Counted from the stretch's first letter, positions 8,144 to 17,473 are shown. The stretch is 64,000 nucleotides of DNA from Chryseobacterium ureilyticum (GCF_900156735.1 NZ_FTOL01000014.1:28315-92314); one strand, 5' to 3'. A program made the numbers and translations. The notes: generated from the letters alone by a model not told the origin.

Positions 8144-11100
8144 ATGAAAAAAACAGCAATCAGTATTGCTATGCTTGGGAGTTTGTACGTTTCTCAGCCT
8201 CTATATGCTTTAGAAATATCTCTCAATATGCATCAAGCTTATGTCTCAGATCCACCTATCACGAAAGTATTTGAAAAGCTTGGCAGAACAACAAAAACAC
8301 ATTTTTTTTATTCAGAATCCGACCTTGAGGGTATTTTAGTGGATGATAAAAATATTGACTATACATCCCTGAAGTCAACACTGAACTATCTTCAGAAGAA
8401 GTATCCGATTGAATTTACAGTCCAAAATAATACGGTATCGGTAAGGAGAACATCCAACAAAATTGCAAAGACAGCAATTCGTAAAACAAATAATATAAAT
8501 AGTAAAAGTGATACCGTTGCCAATAATGAAAAAAAGATTGATGAAGTAGTATTGGTAGGTTATGGAAAGCAAAATAAAAAGGATGTATCAGGTTCCATTG
8601 CTTCTCTGGGAGAAAAAGATCTGAAAAGCGTAGCGGCAAGTAACTTCGGAGAGATGATTGCAGGAAAGGCTACCGGAATTCAGACTACTTCTGCCAATGC
8701 AGGTCCCGGTTCTTCACCCAATATTCGAATTCGTGGTATCGGAACATTAACAGCAGGAGCTAATCCTTTAATTGTTGTTGATGGATTTCCATTAACAGAA
8801 GGAACTAATCTAAACTCAATAGATCCTAATTCTATTGCTTCTATTGATGTTCTTAAAGATGCCGCTTCAACGGCTATTTATGGTTCCAGAGGAGCAAATG
8901 GAGTTATTCTGATCCAGACCAAAGAAGGGAGAAAAGGAAAATTGGAAATATCCTTAGACTCCTATTATGCTATTCAGACGAGAAGTGATAATGAAAAATT
9001 CGTCAATGCCTATGATATGGCTACTTTCATGAAAGAAACCCGCGATAACAATTATCTTTCAAAAGGCAGCAATAGAAGCATTTCGGATGATACAACGACA
9101 AGAATTTCCAAAGGTGCTACTTTAAGGGAACTCATTCCCAATTATTTAACTCCTTATTTGAACAAAACACCAGGGTTGATTGATAACAACTGGTATTCAA
9201 CAGTATTAAGACCTGCTCCTATGAGCAATACTTCGCTGAATATTTTAGGTGGAAGTGATAAAACAAAATATTCATTCACCGGAAGTTATTTAAATCAGAA
9301 GGGAATTTTGATAGGGACAGACTACGAAAAATATTCAGGAAATATCAATCTTGCCACCAATATCACAGATCAGTTAAAATTTGGAGTGTCTATGACACCT
9401 TCATTTTCAAAAGGGAGCCTTTTTGATATGGTAAATGGTGGAAGAAGCTACAACTTGCTTCAGATGGCAACCATAATGTATCCATTTTTTGCCCCCAGAG
9501 ATGCTAACGGAAATCTGATTATCTCTCAACAGATTAAAACAAACGGACCTACAGACGGAGCTATGGTTGAAAATCCTGTTGCTATTGCCGAAATGACAAA
9601 AAGAAAATATACTTTATTTAAGACATTTGGAAATATCTTCGGAGAATGGAATTTTTTAAAAGATTTTAAATATAAGTTTTCAGCAGGAGGAGATTATACA
9701 AACTATGAGTACAATTTTTTTAAGCCTTCAACTGTTGGTAGCTATAGGACTCCGGCTGATAAAGATGTAGCATCAGCAAACAGAACTGAATATATTACCA
9801 AAAATTACCTGATTGAAAATTTACTGACGTATGATAAAAAGATTAACGATCACTCTTTTAATATTATTTTAGGACAATCCTATCAGGAAGAAACTTCAAA
9901 TCAGACTACAACTTTAGCTACCGGATTTCCCGATAACAGCTTAGAAAATATCTCCGGTGGAACATCATTTAAAATAGATCTGAATCAATATAAATGGACA
10001 TTGATCTCTTATTTCACAAGATTTAACTATACATACAATAGTAAATATAACTTGATGGCTTCCTATAGAAGAGACGGATCATCCAGGTTTGGGATCAATT
10101 CAAAATGGGGGAATTTTTATGCATTATCATTAGGATGGACAGTAAGTAAAGAAGGATTTTTCCCAGAAAATAAATGGATAGATCCATTGAAATTCAGATT
10201 TAGCCTAGGTACAAACGGAAATAATCAAATTCCAAATTTTGGTTCATTGTCTCTGATGGAAAAAGACAACTACGTTTTCGGAGGGATTTTAGTACCAGGA
10301 TATAGATCGTCTACTGCTACAAGTTTTGATCTTTCCTGGGAAAAATCTAAGTCGGTAAACTTCGGAATTGATTTTAGCTTATTTAATAAATTTTTAAATG
10401 TATCTGCTGATTATTATACTTTAAACCGAAATGGGTTATTATTGGATGTTCCTGTCCCTCAACAATCAGGATATTCCACCTTGCTTCAAAATATTGGTAA
10501 GATCCGCAATAGTGGGCTGGAAATTCAACTTTCATTGATGCCTGTTCAAATGGGAGAAGATTTTGAATATTCAAGTAACCTCAGTTTTTCTACAAATACT
10601 AATAAAGTCCTGGCACTGGCAAACGGACAATCTCAAATTGTGGCAGGAGCAAACAATTTTGCTGTAACAAAAGTAGGCGGTTCTATTGCTGAAATGTACG
10701 GATATAATATTCTTGGAGTTTACAAAAGTCAGGAGGAGATTAATAATTCGCCTCATATCGAAGGAACTCTGGTTGGAGATTATATTATGGAAGACATCAA
10801 TAAAGACGGAAAAATTGATGCCAACGACAAGAAGAGCTTCGGTTCAGGAATTCCCAAATATATAATGGGATTTACCAATTCATTCCGATATAAAAATTTC
10901 GATTTAAGCTTTACATTATATAGCGAATTAGGTAAGAAAATTTACAACGGAGATCAGGTCAACAGCACAGAAGCCGGAGAAGGGTTTGGTGTAGCAACAC
11001 AGCATTATTTTGATAACAGATATAATCCGGTAACCAATCCCAATGGAACATATGCAATGCCTAATATGAATTTTTCAAACAACAGAAAAGAAGCCCGAAC

Positions 11101-11362
11101 ATCCAATATTTTTTTTAAAAATGGAGATTATGTGAGGCTAAGATCGGTAAGACTTGCTTATAACCTGCCGGAAAACCTAGTATCTGCATTAAAAGTAAGG
11201 TCTATTCAACTCTACTTTGTAGGAAATAATCTTTTCACTATTACTTCTTATAAAGGACAAAATCTTGACGCAACCTCAGAAAGTATTCTAACCCAAGGCT
11301 ACGATAATGGATATTACCCAGTAGCAAGAGTGTATTCTTTTGGAATGAATATGAAGTTTTAA
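8144..11362 (+). CDS. SusC/RagA-family TonB-linked outer-membrane receptor with N-terminal STN signalling domain
   Basis: Outer-membrane importer and signal sensor, 1072 residues. After a signal peptide ending near 'LYA' come the STN domain (about residues 30-100, 'TTKTHFFYSESDLEGI'), which would contact FecR, then a linker. The TonB-dependent plug (about 130-260, 'DEVVLVGYGKQNKKDVSGS', 'GSSPNIRIRGIGTL', 'AIYGSRGANGVILI') follows, and a long beta-barrel ends in '...VYSFGMNMKF' with the usual terminal aromatic residue. The CarboxypepD_reg domain often found in SusC proteins appears to be absent: STN leads almost directly to the plug. The SusD gene follows after 16 bases. The sigma/FecR pair upstream suggests substrate-inducible expression. 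Confidence 0.96.
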   Translation: MKKTAISIAMLGSLYVSQPLYALEISLNMHQAYVSDPPITKVFEKLGRTTKTHFFYSESDLEGILVDDKNIDYTSLKSTLNYLQKKYPIEFTVQNNTVSVRRTSNKIAKTAIRKTNNINSKSDTVANNEKKIDEVVLVGYGKQNKKDVSGSIASLGEKDLKSVAASNFGEMIAGKATGIQTTSANAGPGSSPNIRIRGIGTLTAGANPLIVVDGFPLTEGTNLNSIDPNSIASIDVLKDAASTAIYGSRGANGVILIQTKEGRKGKLEISLDSYYAIQTRSDNEKFVNAYDMATFMKETRDNNYLSKGSNRSISDDTTTRISKGATLRELIPNYLTPYLNKTPGLIDNNWYSTVLRPAPMSNTSLNILGGSDKTKYSFTGSYLNQKGILIGTDYEKYSGNINLATNITDQLKFGVSMTPSFSKGSLFDMVNGGRSYNLLQMATIMYPFFAPRDANGNLIISQQIKTNGPTDGAMVENPVAIAEMTKRKYTLFKTFGNIFGEWNFLKDFKYKFSAGGDYTNYEYNFFKPSTVGSYRTPADKDVASANRTEYITKNYLIENLLTYDKKINDHSFNIILGQSYQEETSNQTTTLATGFPDNSLENISGGTSFKIDLNQYKWTLISYFTRFNYTYNSKYNLMASYRRDGSSRFGINSKWGNFYALSLGWTVSKEGFFPENKWIDPLKFRFSLGTNGNNQIPNFGSLSLMEKDNYVFGGILVPGYRSSTATSFDLSWEKSKSVNFGIDFSLFNKFLNVSADYYTLNRNGLLLDVPVPQQSGYSTLLQNIGKIRNSGLEIQLSLMPVQMGEDFEYSSNLSFSTNTNKVLALANGQSQIVAGANNFAVTKVGGSIAEMYGYNILGVYKSQEEINNSPHIEGTLVGDYIMEDINKDGKIDANDKKSFGSGIPKYIMGFTNSFRYKNFDLSFTLYSELGKKIYNGDQVNSTEAGEGFGVATQHYFDNRYNPVTNPNGTYAMPNMNFSNNRKEARTSNIFFKNGDYVRLRSVRLAYNLPENLVSALKVRSIQLYFVGNNLFTITSYKGQNLDATSESILTQGYDNGYYPVARVYSFGMNMKF

Positions 11363-11378
11363 TTTAAAAAATCTAAAA

Positions 11379-12779
11379 ATGAAAAAATTATATATCCCAT
11401 TATTTTCACTCCTTTTATTACAGTCTTGTTCTTCAGATCTTTTAAATACATTCCCGGAAAGTATTAAACAAACGGATAATTTTTATAAAGATGAAGCCCA
11501 GCTGGAACAGGGCGTTAACGCTGTATATGCGTCTCTTCAATATGTAGGACAGTACCAGCTGGCAATACCTGCTATTGGCGAAATTCCTTCAGACAATACC
11601 TATGATGAAGTTCCTGCAAATGATAGTTTCACATATGGTGAGCTTGATTTTTTTACTGTTCAACCTAACAATTCTTTACTGGCAAGTGCATGGAAAGATA
11701 ATTATATAGGAATTCAACAGGCAAATATCGTTTTAAATAGAATTGGCAATATTGCTATGAATCCATCATCAAAAAATATCCGTACAGGTGAAGTGAAATT
11801 TTTAAGAGCTTTGATGTATTTCAATATGGTACGTATTTTCGGAGATGTTCCTTTGGTCACAAAAGAAAGCATGAATGTTAATGATTATTTTGGACAGGGA
11901 AGAACTTCAGCAGATAGTGTTTATGATTTCATTGAATCAGAACTTAAAAATGCCATACCCCTACTTCCCAATACTACTGCTCAGAAAGGACGAGTAACAA
12001 AAGGAGCTGCATTGGGAATCCTCGGTAAAGTATTAATATCAAGAAATAAATACAGTGAAGCGCTACCTTACCTGCAACAGGTAGAAGGATTGGAATATAG
12101 TTTATTAACCGACACAAAAAAAATATTTGATGTTAGTAATAAAAATAATTCTGAAATAATATTTGATGTTCAATTTGCATCTGGCATCAATGGAAACTCG
12201 GAAGGTAGCCAGGCTTATCAAATGTTCAGTCCATCAGGATTTTCTCCAGGAGCAAAAGGGCATAATCTGCCCACAAAAGAAGTTTACAATATTTTCACTG
12301 AAGAAGACAAGAGAAGAGATGATTATATTGGTTTGACAAATAATAAAGTTCCTTATTCAAAAAAGCTAACAAAACCGTCTACAGCACCAACTGATGGAGA
12401 AAGCAACATTGTAGTACTTCGTCTTGCTGACGTATATCTTCTTATGGCAGAATGTTATGCAAAAGCTAATGATATTACCAATAGTAATCTATATGTAAAT
12501 AAAATTAAAAATAGAGCAGGTTTAGCCTCTGTTAATATTAACGATCAAGCTCAGCTATTAGACGAAATTGCTTTAGAAAGAAGAAAAGAATTGGTCGGGG
12601 AAGGTCATAGATGGTTTGATCTTGTAAGAACCGGAAAAGCAATCCAGGTAATGACAACCCATTTTAAAAATACACCAGGGTTCGGAACTGCCGTCATAAA
12701 ACCTTATAATCTCATCATGCCTATTCCTCAAAATCAAATAAATACCGATCCTGCCATTAAACAAAATCCGGGATATTAA
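11379..12779 (+). CDS. SusD/RagB-family surface substrate-binding lipoprotein
   Basis: Lid lipoprotein that captures substrate for the SusC channel. The 466-residue precursor has a lipoprotein signal ending 'LLLLQSC' (C17 lipidated). The mature part begins with the SusD N-terminal pattern 'LLNTFPESIKQTDNFYKDEA', has TPR-like helices in the middle, and shows the family C-terminal signature 'ALERRKELVGEGHRWFDLVR' (near residues 392-411), ending in 'PIPQNQINTDPAIKQNPGY'. It is 16 bases after susC and 10 bases before the glycerophosphodiesterase gene, so the three form one operon. Ligand identity is not visible in the sequence. Confidence 0.96.
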   Translation: MKKLYIPLFSLLLLQSCSSDLLNTFPESIKQTDNFYKDEAQLEQGVNAVYASLQYVGQYQLAIPAIGEIPSDNTYDEVPANDSFTYGELDFFTVQPNNSLLASAWKDNYIGIQQANIVLNRIGNIAMNPSSKNIRTGEVKFLRALMYFNMVRIFGDVPLVTKESMNVNDYFGQGRTSADSVYDFIESELKNAIPLLPNTTAQKGRVTKGAALGILGKVLISRNKYSEALPYLQQVEGLEYSLLTDTKKIFDVSNKNNSEIIFDVQFASGINGNSEGSQAYQMFSPSGFSPGAKGHNLPTKEVYNIFTEEDKRRDDYIGLTNNKVPYSKKLTKPSTAPTDGESNIVVLRLADVYLLMAECYAKANDITNSNLYVNKIKNRAGLASVNINDQAQLLDEIALERRKELVGEGHRWFDLVRTGKAIQVMTTHFKNTPGFGTAVIKPYNLIMPIPQNQINTDPAIKQNPGY

Positions 12780-12789
12780 AATCAATATT

Positions 12790-13683
12790 ATGAAAAATAT
12801 AAAATTAAATACCTTCAGGTTCTTTTTTTGTTTTCTATTCTTTATATCAACACTGGCTTATTCTCAAATATCATTAAATAAATTCCCCAATGATAAAATA
12901 ATGGTAGTTGCACATAGAGCCGATTGGCGCGAAGCTCCGGAAAATTCAATCGCAGCTATAAAAAAAGCAATTGAAAAAGGAGTAAATATGGTAGAAATAG
13001 ATTTAGCACTCACTAAAGATAATATATTGATTTTAATGCATGATCAAACAATTGACCGTACAACTACAGGAAAAGGAAAGCCTTCCGATTATACCATCGC
13101 AGAAATAAAAAGCATGTATCTGAGAGATGGGTTAGGCTCTCCTACTGAAATGAAAGTGCCTACTTTGGAAGAAGTTTTAGACATTACGAATGGCAAAGTT
13201 TTCATTAATCTAGACAAAGCTTTTCATTATTTTGATATTGTGTATCCTCTTTTAAAAGAAAGAAAAATGTTTGATCAGGTTCTTTTCAAAGGAACAGAAA
13301 GCTATGATGAATTTAATAAAAAATATGGCAAAATAAAAAATCAAATTCATTATATGCCCATTATAAGATTAGCAGATGGAGAAGGTCAGAAGAAAATTAA
13401 TGAATACCTAAAGAATTATAAAGTCTACGGATTTGAATTTCCCTTAGGTCCTGATGAAACTCATCTGATTGACTTTAAGGAAATTCAAAAAAAGAATGTC
13501 AAAATTTGGGTCAATTCTATGTGGAAATCACTTAGTGCCGGGCATAATGATGATAAAACCTTAGAAAACCCTAATTTGTATAATTGGTATTCTGATCATG
13601 ATGTGAATATCATACAAACTGACCGACCTAAGGAACTTATTGAATTTTTAAAAACTAAAAATCTTTATTACTTTTTACAATAG
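12790..13683 (+). CDS. Secreted glycerophosphodiester phosphodiesterase
   Basis: Hydrolyses glycerophosphodiesters (deacylated phospholipid headgroups, possibly teichoic-acid-like polymers) to glycerol 3-phosphate and an alcohol. The 297-residue product has an N-terminal signal peptide (residues 1-26, no lipobox) and a TIM-barrel GDPD domain. Catalytic residues are all visible: H42 and R43 in 'VVAHRADWREAPENS', E69 and D71 in 'MVEIDLALTKD', and H84 in 'LMHDQTIDRTT'. The C-terminal 'VNIIQTDRPKELIEFL' closes the barrel. It is the last gene of the susC/susD operon, which suggests that the locus is devoted to scavenging glycerophosphodiesters. That substrate assignment is an inference from this neighbour. 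Confidence 0.92.
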   Translation: MKNIKLNTFRFFFCFLFFISTLAYSQISLNKFPNDKIMVVAHRADWREAPENSIAAIKKAIEKGVNMVEIDLALTKDNILILMHDQTIDRTTTGKGKPSDYTIAEIKSMYLRDGLGSPTEMKVPTLEEVLDITNGKVFINLDKAFHYFDIVYPLLKERKMFDQVLFKGTESYDEFNKKYGKIKNQIHYMPIIRLADGEGQKKINEYLKNYKVYGFEFPLGPDETHLIDFKEIQKKNVKIWVNSMWKSLSAGHNDDKTLENPNLYNWYSDHDVNIIQTDRPKELIEFLKTKNLYYFLQ

Positions 13684-14024
13684 TTTTTGTAAACTAAAAT
13701 TAATAAAGTATAATGGATAATATTATTGAAAAAGATTTGAAATTATAAAATATTTCAAATTCTAAATGATTTTAATTCTCAAAATAGGCTTTTTTTAGAA
13801 GCCTATTTTTTTATTTTTTAGTCTTCTTTATCTCACTGAAATAAAATTATAAATATAAAAAACATGAGGTTCTCCCAATTTGAGAATAACCTTATCATTT
13901 TGAAATGATTTTTTCATTGTAAAGCTCTCAAACAAAACAAACAAAAATCTGATTATAAGCCAATTACATAAAATTTATTTTCAAAGGTACACCATTGGCA
14001 TCATCATTCTCAAAACATAAAAAC
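13684..14024. other. Intergenic region with terminator and start region of the small-protein cluster
   Basis: About 340 AT-rich bases. Apart from the terminator at 13781-13816 I see no gene. The last 100 bases should hold the promoter of the small membrane/helical protein cluster, but no exact TAnnTTTG element stands out. Confidence 0.5.
13781..13816 (+). terminator. Intrinsic terminator after the susCD-glycerophosphodiesterase operon
   Basis: AAAATAGGCTT (13781-13791), a T-rich 7-base loop, then AAGCCTATTTT (13799-13809) running into a T-tract. It is 98 bases after the glycerophosphodiesterase stop. Confidence 0.8.
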
Positions 14025-14189
14025 ATGGATTTGAAAACATTGAACCGAATAGATAAATTAAGAAGATTAAAAAGCAGAGGTCCAAAAACTCCAAAATGGC
14101 TGAAGCCTTATCATATGCTTTTTATAGCATTTTTAACCATTTTCATCTTTGGTGCCCTGATGAAACTACTGGAACAAAACCACATTTAA
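14025..14189 (+). CDS. Small basic single-helix membrane protein
   Basis: Unknown function, 54 residues from ATG at 14025 (a TTG 30 bases earlier would add 10 residues but is less likely). The first half is strongly basic ('LNRIDKLRRLKSRGPKTPKW') and the second half is one hydrophobic helix ('MLFIAFLTIFIFGALM'), so it should sit in the inner membrane with its N terminus in the cytosol. It is followed after 11 bases by a small helical protein gene. The same pair arrangement repeats at 14640-15218. Confidence 0.65.
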   Translation: MDLKTLNRIDKLRRLKSRGPKTPKWLKPYHMLFIAFLTIFIFGALMKLLEQNHI

Positions 14190-14200
14190 AAATAGATACT

Positions 14201-14557
14201 ATGAATTATTTACAAGCTGTACAGGAAATCACAGAGCTGGTTCCTGATTTTGAAAATGAATTGAATAATACAAAAAATACCAACTCATACAGCGTGATTC
14301 GCACATTCACGGAACGTATCAAAAATATGATCCGCCAAAATGACAGCAATCTGCTATTCAGAAGTTTACAAAAAATGGACAAAATATACAAAGATGGCGA
14401 TATGACATTAAAAAACGCTATTGAGAATACTTTTATCTACTCTTTGGACAATTTTACAGCATTTTGTAGCAAAGACTACAGGAAAATGATCTTTAGTCAC
14501 ATTTCTTCTGACCTGAAAAACAGCTATTCAAGACAAATTTACAGTCATGGTATATAA
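14201..14557 (+). CDS. Small all-helical protein, DUF7674-like, copy 1
   Basis: Function unknown, 118 residues from ATG at 14201; the open frame continues upstream over the previous gene, but this ATG after an 11-base gap is the natural start. No signal peptide or membrane segment. The sequence is helical, with a conserved core 'MDKIYKDGDMTLKNAIENTF' near residues 68-87. The same pattern (LMDxLYxxGN...IENIFxxSF) appears in the product at 14823-15218, so the two are paralogues. The resemblance to the DUF7674 group is recalled, not searched. Confidence 0.7.
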   Translation: MNYLQAVQEITELVPDFENELNNTKNTNSYSVIRTFTERIKNMIRQNDSNLLFRSLQKMDKIYKDGDMTLKNAIENTFIYSLDNFTAFCSKDYRKMIFSHISSDLKNSYSRQIYSHGI

Positions 14558-14639
14558 AGGTTTTATTACATTTTTTACCTGTTTCATTACAAAGTGTTTA
14601 AATTAAACAAAATCAAAAATAACTCACACTCAATAGATT

Positions 14640-14771
14640 ATGAAAAACAAAATAAGAAGAATTTCTGATTGGAAAACATGGAAAACCACGACTAACAGAC
14701 ACAATTCCGAGATATTACTCACTCACATTGCGGTGATAGTAGGAGTATTCATTTTTGCAGCATGTCTGTAA
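14640..14771 (+). CDS. Very small basic membrane protein, second of the pair set
   Basis: A 43-residue open frame, easy to miss because of its length. It starts MKNKIRRISDWKTWKTTTNR, rich in basic residues, and ends in a single hydrophobic helix 'THIAVIVGVFIFAACL'. Composition and position mirror the 54-residue protein at 14025-14189: basic head, one helix, directly before a DUF7674-like gene. There is 51 bases to the next gene. No known family recognised. Confidence 0.55.
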   Translation: MKNKIRRISDWKTWKTTTNRHNSEILLTHIAVIVGVFIFAACL

Positions 14772-14822
14772 ATTTTGGTATACATTTCGCTGCAATAATA
14801 AGTGTTTGAAAAATTCTTAATT

Positions 14823-15218
14823 ATGATGAAAGTACAAATGCAAACTATTAATCAAAAAATAGCTGTTGAATACTTAAAATTTTTCTATCCGCGACTTCGC
14901 AATGAAATTATGCAGCTGTCTGTACAGGACAACTTTGCAGGAATTATGCAGGCAACTGTTAATTATCTGAAAGGATTGTTGCAGGAATCAAAGATCAACA
15001 TTATAGCCCATCACATCAAACTGATGGATGGACTTTACAGAAATGGAAACTCCTATGTAAGAACAATGATCGAAAACATCTTTGTAAGATCTTTTGAAAG
15101 CTTTAAAAAACATGCTAAGATTGCGCATTGGAAGCTTCTTTATCAGTATATGCCGGTAAGTTTCCAGATCATTTATAATGAACAGCAAAAGCAAGATCAG
15201 ATGTATTTTGGTAAATAA
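14823..15218 (+). CDS. Small all-helical protein, DUF7674-like, copy 2
   Basis: Function unknown, 131 residues from ATG at 14823 (second ATG at 14826; a GTG at 14802 would add seven). It is predicted to be cytosolic and helical. The central part, 'KLMDGLYRNGNSYVRTMIEN', matches the core of the 14201-14557 product, so the genes are diverged duplicates. The tail is longer and more polar ('NEQQKQDQMYFGK'). An imperfect terminator hairpin follows at 15225-15281, marking the end of this four-gene set. Confidence 0.7.
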   Translation: MMKVQMQTINQKIAVEYLKFFYPRLRNEIMQLSVQDNFAGIMQATVNYLKGLLQESKINIIAHHIKLMDGLYRNGNSYVRTMIENIFVRSFESFKKHAKIAHWKLLYQYMPVSFQIIYNEQQKQDQMYFGK

Positions 15219-15224
15219 CTTTAA

Positions 15225-15281
15225 AAAGGCAGAGAACGTGAATATAAATGTATTAATTCACTTCTTTGCCTTTCTTTTTCC
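15225..15281 (+). terminator. Terminator hairpin after the small-protein cluster
   Basis: Left arm 15225-15243 (AAAGGCAGAGAACGTGAAT) pairs with 15256-15273 (ATTCACTTCTTTGCCTTT) with one G-U pair and one bulged C, then a CTTTTTCC tail. It lies 7 bases after the stop of the second DUF7674-like gene. Confidence 0.65.
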
Positions 15282-15312
15282 TCATAAAAAACTAATTTTG
15301 CAAAAAAAACCA

Positions 15313-15906
15313 ATGAAATACTCTTTTTATGCTGCTGTAATGTCGTTATCGATGATCTCATGCGGAAATAATGACAATATGATTGATGACCCAAGACCTA
15401 TTGATCAGGAAATTAAAAATTTTGAATTTAATAATTACACGGTAAAAAATACGGTTTTGTATAAGGGTTCTTCAGGACAGAAAACAACACCTGATGAGTC
15501 TTATCTTAAAAATCACTGGAGTCTGTATCAGGAACCTACATGGAAAAATATACGTCTTGACCTGAAAAATAATTCTATTCAATTAATTTCAGGAACTTCT
15601 GCAGATGTAACCTATCATATTAAAATAGTCAATGATTCAGTTCTGATCTCTGATTTTGATAACAAGCCCAATTATTTGGGGGATTTTAATAAAAACTCTT
15701 CAACGTTTACTCTAAAAAGAACTTTCAGATATATAAAAAAAGCTCCAAGAAATGATGGAGGATTAATGATTACACAGAATACATTATTTGGAACAACTGA
15801 ATACCAAAATGTTTTTGGAATTGTTTTCACTTCACCATCGGAAATGACAGAAAAGGACGATACAGTTCTGTGGAGCAATGTTGAATATTATTACAAATCA
15901 CGATAA
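15313..15906 (+). CDS. Hypothetical lipoprotein
   Basis: Function unknown, 197 residues from ATG at 15313. The signal ends in 'MSLSMISC', giving lipidated C17, followed by a polar linker 'GNNDNMIDDPRPIDQ'. The mature domain is rich in beta-strand patterns ('IQLISGTSADVTYHIKIVND', 'LKRTFRYIKKAPRNDGG'), suggesting a small beta-barrel or lipocalin-like fold, but no family is recognised. The ORF is open further upstream across the terminator of the preceding cluster; the ATG with the signal peptide is the clear start. It converges on the next gene with a shared terminator between them. Confidence 0.75.
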   Translation: MKYSFYAAVMSLSMISCGNNDNMIDDPRPIDQEIKNFEFNNYTVKNTVLYKGSSGQKTTPDESYLKNHWSLYQEPTWKNIRLDLKNNSIQLISGTSADVTYHIKIVNDSVLISDFDNKPNYLGDFNKNSSTFTLKRTFRYIKKAPRNDGGLMITQNTLFGTTEYQNVFGIVFTSPSEMTEKDDTVLWSNVEYYYKSR

Positions 15907-15937
15907 AAAATTCTAAGTTTTAATTTTAAGATAAAAT

Positions 15938-15973
15938 AAAAAAGGTATTGAAGAATTTCAATACCTTTTTTTA
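15938..15973. terminator. Bidirectional terminator between convergent lipoprotein genes
   Basis: AAAAAGGTATTGAA and TTCAATACCTTTTT arms around a short GAA-type loop, flanked by A-tract and T-tract, between stops at 15906 (+) and 15976 (-). Confidence 0.85.
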
Positions 15974-15975
15974 AT

Positions 15976-16563
15976 TTAGTTAAAAAACCTACTTACCACC
16001 GAAGTAGGGTCTGTATCCGCCCAACACTCTAAGTAATCACGAATCCCCGGGTCCCAAGGATCTACCACAATAGGTCCTTGTACCCAATCTCCATCAGCTG
16101 TAATATAATAGATCGGGCAATCTGCATCAGTTTCGTAACCTTCACAATTTACAATAACCCATCTGTCATATCCTGCAGGGCTTTCTCTGGTAAATGCAGT
16201 GCTCGGACATGCTACAAATCCGTCACCACTATGAATATAACCTTCGAGATCAATTAAATATCTATATGAAGATCTTGAGGTTTTGGCTAACTTTTTAGAG
16301 CTGTAATTTTCTTCATGCAGGATACCCTCTTTATTATAAATATATCCATCTGCATACCTCAAGGTATCATAAACTTTAATGCTACTCCCCTCCTTCACCT
16401 GAACTTTGTATTTACCATCAGTACGAATGGAGGAAATCATGCGATGGGAATTGTTTATCTGTTCTTTATTGAATGAAATTTCATTTTGATCTTCTCTTCC
16501 GCTACATGTTACTGTAATTAACAGAATGAGGAGCAACGATCCTAACAGGTTTACTCTTTTCAT
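15976..16563 (-). CDS. Hypothetical lipoprotein
   Basis: Function unknown, 195 residues. The lipoprotein signal ends 'LLITVTC' (C20). The mature part has four further cysteines ('FVACPS', 'VNCEGYETDADCP', 'LECWADTD') that could form disulfides, and many short tyrosine-rich strands ('DGYIYNKEGILHEENY', 'CPIYYITADGDW'). It is monocistronic, convergent with the previous lipoprotein gene and divergent from the SUKH-like gene 180 bases away. Confidence 0.75.
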   Translation of the reverse strand: MKRVNLLGSLLLILLITVTCSGREDQNEISFNKEQINNSHRMISSIRTDGKYKVQVKEGSSIKVYDTLRYADGYIYNKEGILHEENYSSKKLAKTSRSSYRYLIDLEGYIHSGDGFVACPSTAFTRESPAGYDRWVIVNCEGYETDADCPIYYITADGDWVQGPIVVDPWDPGIRDYLECWADTDPTSVVSRFFN

Positions 16564-16743
16564 AATTTTTCTTTTAAAATTACATCAAATATCACCAATT
16601 AAGGAAATAATTAAAATGATAATTATCAGGGTATCAAATAGAAATAACCAACAGTTTACAAAAACATTAAAATACAGCCATGAACCCACGAATATCTCTA
16701 AAACAATTTTCAAAAAATGTATCTTTGAGCATCAAATTACAGT

Positions 16744-17421
16744 ATGAATAAAGATCTTGAAGCCTTCACTGGGCATATGTCGTGGCTATTCCATCCTTCC
16801 ACAATATCAGACGTTACAGAAACAGACATTAAATTATCTGACAAGTTTACAGTTACATTTCCGATTCTTACAGCTCTGATTAACCAGGCAAGAGTGCTGA
16901 GTATAAAAATAGAACAACAGCCTTATTATCTTTTTTCCTGGACAAACAAAGACAATCAAAATTTCGGGTGGCTAAACAAAATAGAAAATGATATTTCCTC
17001 TCCCCTTCCTTTTATTGGAGAGCATAGACTACTATTGGAAGAGATTGGCGGAATTCAGGAATCTTTTAATCAACCAGATCCCAGTTTTTCAAATAATCAG
17101 GAATTTATGTTTGTCAGCTCAGAATGTACAACAGGAATCAATGATTGGGAAGATTATTATGAAGAACTATGCAAAGAGGAACGGAAACCTCAGATAGATT
17201 ACAAAGACTTTATAAGTTTCGTTATGGAGGCTAATGGTAATTCTACCGTCTATGATCCAAAAACAAAGGAAGTTTTTCTTTTTGCTCACGATCATGCTTG
17301 TAATAATGTAGATCTTTTGGAAAATCAGCCGGAATACACTTTTTATAGATTTCACAACATTATCAGTTTTGGGGACTATGTAGAAGCTTTAGCATTGGAA
17401 TGGAAAAACGAACTTATTTAA
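16744..17421 (+). CDS. SUKH/SMI1-KNR4-like protein
   Basis: A 225-residue cytosolic protein without signal or membrane segment. The first half contains 'HRLLLEEIGGIQESFNQP' and the second 'PQIDYKDFISFVMEANGN', followed by 'YDPKTKEVFLFAHDHACNNV' and a final 'ISFGDYVEALALEWKN' helix. This order resembles the SUKH superfamily, whose members are often immunity proteins for polymorphic toxins, but no toxin gene is adjacent. The assignment rests on pattern only; a profile search would decide it. The next gene starts 52 bases downstream. Confidence 0.6.
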   Translation: MNKDLEAFTGHMSWLFHPSTISDVTETDIKLSDKFTVTFPILTALINQARVLSIKIEQQPYYLFSWTNKDNQNFGWLNKIENDISSPLPFIGEHRLLLEEIGGIQESFNQPDPSFSNNQEFMFVSSECTTGINDWEDYYEELCKEERKPQIDYKDFISFVMEANGNSTVYDPKTKEVFLFAHDHACNNVDLLENQPEYTFYRFHNIISFGDYVEALALEWKNELI

Positions 17422-17473
17422 AGCTATAGCAGAAATTAATATTTTTTATACACTATTAAAAATCATTGTAAGA

